Origin: Selenomonadales bacterium UBA7018
GTDB lineage: Bacteria; Bacillota; Negativicutes; Selenomonadales; Selenomonadaceae
Length of the DNA stretch: 64,000 bases
Direction: 5' to 3'
Assembly: GCA_002448305.1 (NCBI GenBank)
Contig: DJWY01000037.1
Coordinates: 23,413-87,412 of the forward strand
Part shown: positions 58,509 to 64,000 of the stretch, piece after piece
Layout: each line of letters starts with the position of its first letter
How positions within the stretch are numbered: position 1 is the stretch's first letter
Made by a program: the position numbers and the translations under genes
The notes under the pieces: model-generated
Seen by the model: the letters and a program-made list of their open reading frames with translations, nothing else
Told to the model about the DNA's origin: nothing
The model's database searches: none

Positions 58509-60257
58509 TTACATGGCGAAAACTTTTTTACCTTCAAAGTAGGTCGCCGCAGGTTTGGCAGTGTGAATTTCCGTAACGGGGCAAGTTAGCACATCTTTGT
58601 TAACAAGAAGGAAATCAGCATATTTGCCCGCTTTGATACTGCCGCGTTCGTTTTCAAGGAACATTTGCTTTGCGCAGTTAATAGTTAGGGCAGTGAGAGC
58701 CTGTTCGCGGGTGATAAGTTCTTCCGCCCACCACGTTTTCCCGCCTTCAAAGTAACAAACGCCTGTCAACGAAATTTCCATAATGCCAAACGGGTCGTCG
58801 GGACTGTTGGAGAGCGCAGGATAATCCGTGTGGAAAGAAACGGGGATTCCGTTATCGAAAAATGATTTCATAGGATAACCTTCATACGCCATTTTTCCGG
58901 GTAGCTTGGTTTTCAGTTCCTCAGCTATTTCGTCGGCGTTGTGGTGCCAAATCATTCCGGAGGTGACGTAGATGTTATTGTCAGCCATGCGCTTATAATC
59001 CGGCTCATTGACGTTGCGCAAGTGGACAATCGTATTGCGCATATCGGGCTTGCCGCCGTTTATGTAGGCATTGACGACGCGATTGACGCCCGCGTTGCCA
59101 AGTGCATGTATATGCATAGTTACTCCGTTTGCATTAGCTTTGCGCGTTATGTCTGTAATTTCTTCTTCAGTCCAGTTGACGATACCTTGATGACCGTCGA
59201 GATATACCGGGTCAATAAAGCCCGTGCCGCTTTCAACGGTGCCGTCCATGAAAAGTTTTATCCAGTTCGCTTTTACTTGCGAGGAATTGAATTTTTTTAC
59301 TTCAGCGGCTTTAGACAATTTCTCGTTAATATCCATCCAGCTATCAATTTCGTAAGTAAAGCCTAATACGAAGTGCATATCACCAGACTTTTCAAATTGT
59401 TGGGCGGCTTGATAATAAACGTCATTAAAGAAATAGCTTGAATAGCCGTCAAGATACATCGTGTAACCTTCGGACAATAATTTCTCCTGAACTTTTGACA
59501 GGGTTGCTTTTGCCATATCGACGGAAAAGAGGCTTTCATTGTCCAAGAAAGAGCGAACGTAGGTTGAGGCTTGCTCCTTAAGAAAACCGGTCGGAGTGCC
59601 GTCAGAGCCCATAACGATTTCGCCGCCGCGTATGTCATCGCCCTTTTTGAGAACAGTGCCGTCTTCCGCCATAACTCCCGCTTTAACAAGTAAAATTGTA
59701 TTCACCAGTGACTTATGATTTTCCTCGTCCGCAAAGTACATGGGAATATCACTGCAAATGGCGTCCAACTGCTGACGGGTCGGCATGTTGTTTTTAAATG
59801 TTTGAAACTCCCAGCCCATGCCGTATACAACTTTTGCGCCGGTCTCCCTAGCCTTTTTGACAGTGCTGGGAACGATTTCCGTTAAAAATTTGTTCACGTC
59901 GTCTTCAAAGGCAATCATTGTCCCGAATGATTGCACAGCATAAGCGGACAAATAATGCGCGTGCCCGTTGCCGCAACTGGGCATAACCAAACCTTTTCCG
60001 GTGTAGTCAATAATTTCCGTCTTGCCTTTTTTGATAAAAGCTTGGGCACCGGCTTTGTTGCCGACGTAGACAAATTTTCCGTCCTTAACGGCGAATGCTT
60101 CGACAATTTTGTTATTTTCGGAAGTAAAAATCTTGCCATAAACCACAAGGTCGGCGTCGGTCTTATCTGCCGCGAAAACTTCAACGGGAACCGCCATTGC
60201 TAACGCCGCCATCGACGCTGTCTTAATGAAGTCTCTTCGAGTTAGTCCTCTGTACAT
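58509..60257 (-). CDS. Tat-exported amidohydrolase (YtcJ-like, metal-dependent hydrolase)
   Basis: The 582-aa protein has a twin-arginine signal (TRRDFIKTASMAALAMAVPV, cleavage near VFAAD), nearly the same as that of the esterase next door. The mature part follows the YtcJ-type amidohydrolase plan: 'ADLVVYGKIFTSENNKIVEAFAVKDGKFVYVG', the metal motif H99-A-H101 in 'CGNGHAHYLSAY', later 'MHIHALGNAGVNRVVNAY', 'VHLRNVNEPDYKRM', 'SFHTDYPAL' and 'GSIKAGKYADFLLVNKDVL'. It probably hydrolyses an amide or related C-N bond in the periplasm; the substrate is unknown. AAAGGTG precedes the ATG. A terminator follows and the esterase gene comes next. Confidence 0.88.
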   Translation of the reverse strand: MYRGLTRRDFIKTASMAALAMAVPVEVFAADKTDADLVVYGKIFTSENNKIVEAFAVKDGKFVYVGNKAGAQAFIKKGKTEIIDYTGKGLVMPSCGNGHAHYLSAYAVQSFGTMIAFEDDVNKFLTEIVPSTVKKARETGAKVVYGMGWEFQTFKNNMPTRQQLDAICSDIPMYFADEENHKSLVNTILLVKAGVMAEDGTVLKKGDDIRGGEIVMGSDGTPTGFLKEQASTYVRSFLDNESLFSVDMAKATLSKVQEKLLSEGYTMYLDGYSSYFFNDVYYQAAQQFEKSGDMHFVLGFTYEIDSWMDINEKLSKAAEVKKFNSSQVKANWIKLFMDGTVESGTGFIDPVYLDGHQGIVNWTEEEITDITRKANANGVTMHIHALGNAGVNRVVNAYINGGKPDMRNTIVHLRNVNEPDYKRMADNNIYVTSGMIWHHNADEIAEELKTKLPGKMAYEGYPMKSFFDNGIPVSFHTDYPALSNSPDDPFGIMEISLTGVCYFEGGKTWWAEELITREQALTALTINCAKQMFLENERGSIKAGKYADFLLVNKDVLTCPVTEIHTAKPAATYFEGKKVFAM

Positions 60258-60334
60258 AAAATCACCTTTCTTTCAATGGTGACGGCATTATAATTTATCT
60301 CAAATTTTCAAACAATGGGGATTCCGGTTCCAAA

Positions 60335-60949
60335 ATGTCACATTTGCTTTGTCAGAGACTTATTGTTTTTTCCGCTTTTCATCAGCGAGCAAGCATTATG
60401 GTTTTGCAAATGCGACCGCATTTTATCTATAAAGCCATGATGAGTATTTACTATCTTTGCGCGAAGGATTCTAAAAAAGCTCAGCAAGTCACGCTTGATT
60501 TTACAACTTATCTTCGCAAAAATTTTACTGCCATTGTCAGTGAAGATACCATTCCTTTTTCTGATGAATTAGAACACACCCGCGCATATTTAGCCTTAGA
60601 GCAAGTTCAATTTGAGGATAGCCTTTTTGTGGATTATGATACGCCGCATAAAGATTTCCGCTTACCGCCGCTGACACTTCAACCCATTGTGGAAAATGCA
60701 ATCAAGCACAGTATGGACCCAGAATATGCGCCACTTCGCATTTGTATTTGTACTCGTAAGATAGATTCCGGCAGTGAGATTGTCGTTGAGGATAACGGTC
60801 CCGGCTTTGCGCCTGTTGACGACAACTTCGAACCGTATATCGCGTTGGCGAACATTTGTAATAGGCTAGAAATGATGTGCGGTGGAAAAATGACGATACG
60901 TTCTCGCCGCAAGGGTGGCGGAACGGTGGTAAACGTGATAATTCCTTAA
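60335..60949 (+). pseudogene. Truncated LytS/YesM-type sensor histidine kinase (C-terminal part only)
   Basis: The 204-codon frame holds only the kinase core. The phosphoacceptor region is 'IMVLQMRPHFIYKAMMSIYYLC' and the linker is 'IPFSDELEHTRAYLALEQVQF'. The N box is 'LTLQPIVENAIKHS', the G1 box 'VVEDNGPGF', and the C-terminus 'MCGGKMTIRSRRKGGGTVVNVIIP'. The sensory and membrane parts that precede this in the family are absent, and no ribosome-binding site precedes the ATG at 60335. No response regulator is adjacent. It is most likely the 3' remnant of a larger kinase gene; a small soluble kinase cannot be excluded. Confidence 0.7.
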
Positions 60950-61607
60950 TATTCTTTCTGGAGTAACTGTGGGAATTTCATTCTTAGCAAAATCTTCAAA
61001 GTTCTTTAAACCTAAATTTGTATAGTCGTTGTAGACTTCAAGCTGAATTTTTTCGAGATTTTGTCTTGTAATTATTCAGCTTTTTTTTCGTTGATTTTGT
61101 TTGCTTAATTCGTGTTCAAAAATATCCCATTCTAAATGACTTCTTCTAATCGATAATATTTGGAGCGAGCTTATTTATAATTTTTGCCTTTAATTCTCGT
61201 CGAAGAACTTATTTAACTTAAAATCGGTTCAAGACTTTTTCGGGTAGCTGAAAGCTCAAATTTTACTGATTCATTTCTTTCTTAATTTTTTAATGTTTTT
61301 CGCTTACATTCTTTTCTTAGTTTTTCAATGCTTTTCGTTGAATTTTTATCCAAAATTTAGACTATTTCTTATAAAATTTTTTCTTTCGTTTAAGTCTTTC
61401 GTTCGTCACTAAAAAATTTGAAAAATTTTTTAACAAAGGTTTTTAACAACAAATTTCGAGCGATAAAATTTCTTTAAGTACTGTCGAGAAATTTTTTTGA
61501 CTTCCGGACGTTGTTTTGTTAACAAATTGCTTTGTTATTGTTTTACCCTCTCTGCATTTTTCTTGTGAAAAATTTCGCAATCGCGTCAGGACGCGAAAAA
61601 ATGCCTC
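60950..61607. other. AT-rich pre-origin region with decayed - strand coding fragments
   Basis: On the - strand at about 60950-61070 a frame reads 'NLEKIQLEVYNDYTNLGL', 'NFEDFAKNEIPTVTPERIL'. Another nearby at about 61075-61190 reads 'LEWDIFEHELSKQNQRKKS'; both are broken by stops and look like remnants of genes I cannot name. From 61260 on the DNA is very AT-rich with degenerate direct repeats (TTTCTTA..TTTTTAATG..TTTTCG). A perfect 7-bp-arm palindrome, TCGCGTC-AG-GACGCGA, lies at 61581-61596. This fits the AT-rich part of a plasmid origin. Confidence 0.5.
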
Positions 61608-61728
61608 ATTTCCCTAGCATTTCTAATGGGGATTTGACCCTATATCCCTATGATTTCTAATGAAATCGACCCTATTTCCCTATGATTTCTAATGGGAAAA
61701 TCGGGGCATTTCCCTATGATTTCTAATG
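61608..61728 (+). repeat. Four iterons of the replication origin
   Basis: Four near-identical 21-bp direct repeats (consensus ATTTCCCTATGATTTCTAATG with one to three changes) start at 61608, 61642, 61674 and 61708. The spacing of 32-34 bp, about three helical turns, puts all copies on one DNA face. They lie directly upstream of the rep promoter, as Rep-binding iterons do in theta-replicating plasmids. Confidence 0.85.
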
Positions 61729-61744
61729 AGAATTGGCTAAAACC

Positions 61745-61781
61745 CCTAGCTGCTTGACATCTAAGCTAGGTGTGTTATAAT
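61745..61781 (+). promoter_or_regulatory. rep promoter with overlapping operator palindrome
   Basis: -35 TTGACA (61754-61759) and -10 TATAAT (61776-61781) are separated by 16 bp. Inverted arms CCTAGCT (61745-61751) and AGCTAGG (61764-61770) flank the -35, as expected for an autorepression site of a Rep_3-type initiator dimer. Confidence 0.75.
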
Positions 61782-61854
61782 CTTATTAAGGAAATTGTGT
61801 GGGAAAAAGAAAAAATTTCGGTTGTTGAATTTTGAATGTAATTGAGGTGGTTGT

Positions 61855-63174
61855 ATGAAAGAAGAAAAAAAAGAAACCTCTATCGTCTTGCGAAATGATA
61901 TCTACCAGAGCAACCCGCTGGTTCAAGCTCGAAAGAAGTTTGATATTTTAGGGATGAAGCTTTTTATGTTGGGCTTAAGAGGGCTCAATCCTCATTTTTC
62001 GGAGAATGATAAGTATTTTGATGCCGATTTTCGTGAATTGTTTATTTCGACGAGCAAACTTACAGAATTATTCGGTAACACTTGGTATTTAGGAGAATTG
62101 AAAACAGCTTGTAAGAAGCTTTTCAATGCGATTGTTGAGTTTAATTACGCTGACGGTGGTTTTACTTTATATCATTTGTTTAAAAGATTGGATTATATTC
62201 CCAATGAAGGGCTATATCTTCGATTTGAAGAGGAGCTTCGTCCATATATTCTCGACCTGTTTCATTCAAAAGGGTACACGCGAATAAATGTCGAGTACCT
62301 GTTTAAATTATCGAGTCCATACGCCGTGAGATTGCTTGAACTACTCCTTCAATATCAAAATATCAAGCCGTTTAAGGAACTAATGGAAATCAAACGCAAG
62401 ATGACGCTTGAAGAAGTTCGTTTTGCCTTGAATGTGCCCGAAGGTGCTTACAATGACCGAATGGATAATTTCAAAAAATGTGTACTTGACGACCCAATAA
62501 AGGAAATAAACACTCGGACGCCTTATGTCATTCATTACGAGACGGTGAAGGAAGGTCGCAAAATCGTCGCCTTTGAATTTACTGTGGACACATATAATGT
62601 GCCAAAAGACGACAGGAATAACTACAAATTAAGTAGTAGCAATGATGCGATACGGGCACTTTGTTCATTAGGTTTTGCAGATAAGGACGCGCGAGCTATT
62701 TTTGCGAAGTGTCAAGACGTAACCGATTGTTTTTCAAGAATTAATCGTGCGCAATCGCTGTTAGCTCGGAATAGAAGACCGATTGCAAATAAGTTAGGAT
62801 TTTTGCGTGAGGCGATTGAAAAAGATTGGCAAGTCGAACATAAAGCGAATACAGAACCAGTAAGAAAGCGTAGAGTTAAAAGAAAGAAAGAAGTTTTTGG
62901 CGACGGTGATTCTTCCGTTGGTTCAATGCTATCAATAGGACAAATTTTAAAATCAACATTTCCCGAATTGATGCCTGAACCAGTAGAAGTTAAGCCGCCG
63001 GAGAAACCTAAATCAATTAAAATCGGCAGAAAAGAAATGCCGTACAGGTTAGCAGAAACTTTTATTGGGTACATAAGAAAAGGGGAATTTCTTGACAGCA
63101 TGGGAGAATACCTTAAGGATTACAAAACGACCATTGAAAAATTTACCGAGATTTGTAAGAAAAATGGACTCTAA
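61855..63174 (+). CDS. Plasmid replication initiator (Rep_3 / RepB-like)
   Basis: The 439-aa protein has the tandem winged-helix plan of Rep_3 initiators. The N-terminal part reads 'VLRNDIYQSNPLVQARKKFDILGMKLFMLGL' and 'FGNTWYLGELKTACKKL'. The second winged helix contains 'YLFKLSSPYAVRLLELLLQY' and 'MTLEEVRFALNVPEGAYNDRMDNFKKCVLDDPIKEIN'. It should bind the iterons at 61608-61728 and open the origin. The C-terminal ~180 residues are extra compared with compact family members and contain a basic stretch (KRRVKRKKE). The ATG has GAGGTGG upstream. The strong promoter and operator before it fit autoregulation. Its presence makes a plasmid, or an integrated plasmid, the likely source of this window. 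Confidence 0.88.
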   Translation: MKEEKKETSIVLRNDIYQSNPLVQARKKFDILGMKLFMLGLRGLNPHFSENDKYFDADFRELFISTSKLTELFGNTWYLGELKTACKKLFNAIVEFNYADGGFTLYHLFKRLDYIPNEGLYLRFEEELRPYILDLFHSKGYTRINVEYLFKLSSPYAVRLLELLLQYQNIKPFKELMEIKRKMTLEEVRFALNVPEGAYNDRMDNFKKCVLDDPIKEINTRTPYVIHYETVKEGRKIVAFEFTVDTYNVPKDDRNNYKLSSSNDAIRALCSLGFADKDARAIFAKCQDVTDCFSRINRAQSLLARNRRPIANKLGFLREAIEKDWQVEHKANTEPVRKRRVKRKKEVFGDGDSSVGSMLSIGQILKSTFPELMPEPVEVKPPEKPKSIKIGRKEMPYRLAETFIGYIRKGEFLDSMGEYLKDYKTTIEKFTEICKKNGL

Positions 63175-63204
63175 CAAAGAGCAGAAGCCTTCTTCCTGTA
63201 AATT

Positions 63205-63248
63205 GAAAAACACCTCTCAAGTCTATTTTGCTTGAAAGGTGTTTTTTC
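63205..63248. terminator. Bidirectional terminator between rep and the coiled-coil gene
   Basis: AAAAACACCT..CTCAAG and CTTGA.AGGTGTTTTTT form a hairpin with A- and T-runs on both sides. It serves the convergent genes on both strands. Confidence 0.75.
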
Positions 63249-63293
63249 TATACAGTTTGATTCCGACCAAATGACCGGATTTGAAGAAACTTT

Positions 63294-64000
63294 TTACTTC
63301 ATGTCGTTGCCAGCTTTTACTCGTGCTTGTGAGATTAAGCCACGATTCTTTGTTCGGAGTAGCGGCACGTAAACTTCTTGCGCGTATTTGCTAACTTTAT
63401 CACGCGGGTCCAGCAGATTTATCATATCACTTCGATTGAAATTCGTAGTTGTGTATGGCTTATCGGTAGACTGTTCGCCGGGACATATGAAAATGTCAAA
63501 ATCGATATTCCATATTTTCGCATAGCAACGACTAATCGCTTTGTAGACCGTGCCTTCTGCGGCAGTCAACGGTTCTTTGCTGTTTTTCTTTGCTTCGACC
63601 GCTATTGAATGTATCTCACTTGCGAAGTCAGAAGTTTCACCCATTGTTCGTGCCAAGCGGAAAAGTGATTTACTGTCGCCCTTCGTCAAATCGTGTTCGT
63701 TGACGTATTCGGAAAACAGTGGGCAATTTTTCAGAGCGGCTAATACAGGCTCGTAGGCATTGAAAATATTTTTGACTGACTCAAGGTCAGTATTCTTCGT
63801 CTGCAATTCGCCACGAATGCTTTCAAGTTCTTGTTGCTTAGCGTCAAGGGTAGCGGTCTTCGTCTGCAATTCGCCACGAACGCTTTCAAGTTCTTGTTGC
63901 TTAGCGTCAAGGGCAGCGGTCTTCGTCTGCAGTTCACCACGAATGCTTTCAAGTTCTTGTTGCTTAGCGTCAAGGGCAGCGGTCTTCGTCTGCAATTCGC
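63294..64000 (-). CDS. Coiled-coil protein of unknown function, 5' end outside window
   Basis: At least 235 residues are visible and the frame stays open at base 64000, so the true start is beyond the window. The visible N-terminal part is a heptad-rich coiled coil made of 21-residue repeats (ELQTKTAALDAKQQELESIRG). The C-terminal ~160 residues form a separate domain: 'NIFNAYEPVLAALKNCPLF', 'GDSKSLFRLARTMGETSDF', 'YAKIWNIDFDIFICPGEQS' and 'LLRTKNRGLISQARVKAGND'. I do not recognise that domain. It converges with rep across a shared terminator. A plasmid-maintenance or structural role is possible but not supported by any motif. Confidence 0.7.
   Translation of the reverse strand, partial: ELQTKTAALDAKQQELESIRGELQTKTAALDAKQQELESVRGELQTKTATLDAKQQELESIRGELQTKNTDLESVKNIFNAYEPVLAALKNCPLFSEYVNEHDLTKGDSKSLFRLARTMGETSDFASEIHSIAVEAKKNSKEPLTAAEGTVYKAISRCYAKIWNIDFDIFICPGEQSTDKPYTTTNFNRSDMINLLDPRDKVSKYAQEVYVPLLRTKNRGLISQARVKAGNDMK
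63795..64000 (-). repeat. 63-bp tandem repeats encoding the coiled coil
   Basis: Three full 63-bp units (63795-63857, 63858-63920, 63921-63983) and part of a fourth run off the window edge, with only a few substitutions between units. The near identity allows copy-number change by slippage. Confidence 0.85.

Overview
The window reads as part of an accessory replicon, probably a megaplasmid or chromid, of a diderm Firmicute of the Negativicutes (Selenomonas-like). Evidence for an outer membrane is an outer-membrane polysaccharide exporter (OPX/Wza family) and a very large two-partner-secretion adhesin. The plasmid reading rests on an iteron-controlled Rep_3-type initiator gene at the right end. 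Genus is inferred from gene style only. No rRNA, tRNA or CRISPR array was seen.

Layout. (1) 1-6609: the 3' part of a giant RTX-like repeat protein gene on the + strand, cut by the window edge. (2) 6731-23319: a Wzy-type exopolysaccharide or capsule locus. It has a polymerase, two glycosyltransferases, a phosphoglycosyl transferase, a DegT/PglE-type aminotransferase and a PglF-type dehydratase on the - strand. UDP-glucose dehydrogenase and a membrane acyltransferase follow on the + strand. A flippase, a solute-binding lipoprotein, a degenerate Wzc-like co-polymerase, a Wza-like exporter and a UDP-glucuronate-epimerase-like enzyme follow on the - strand, and a TupA-type ATP-grasp gene sits at the left end. 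(3) 23404-26195: six tandem paralogous genes for small secreted proteins of 117-122 aa with bacteriocin-type double-glycine leaders. Five have their own near-identical promoter and four are followed by a copy of the same hairpin terminator. (4) 26947-38052: a second giant RTX-like gene (3701 aa) on the - strand, whose 3' half closely matches the first. (5) 38252-56146: a 5964-aa TpsA/filamentous-haemagglutinin-like adhesin. (6) 56867-60257: two Tat-exported enzymes, a carboxylesterase and an amidohydrolase. (7) 60335-60949: a truncated LytS/YesM-type histidine kinase. (8) 61608-63174: iterons and the rep gene. (9) 63294-64000: the 3' part of a coiled-coil protein gene.

How it fits together. 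Most of the window encodes surface and extracellular material: a polysaccharide with its export route, two giant repeat proteins, a giant adhesin and a family of secreted small proteins. Three points deserve most attention. The double-glycine array is a family I do not recognise, and it lies directly upstream of the polysaccharide export operon, separated only by one hairpin terminator. The two RTX-like genes form inverted repeats of about 5.2 kb around the 20-kb polysaccharide and peptide region, so inversion or gene conversion is possible. Several polysaccharide proteins are unusual: a duplicated membrane module in the dehydratase, a co-polymerase with a degraded P-loop and no tyrosine tail, and a solute-binding lipoprotein inside the export operon. 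Secretion partners (C39 peptidase transporter, TpsB, type I secretion system) are absent from the window and must lie elsewhere.
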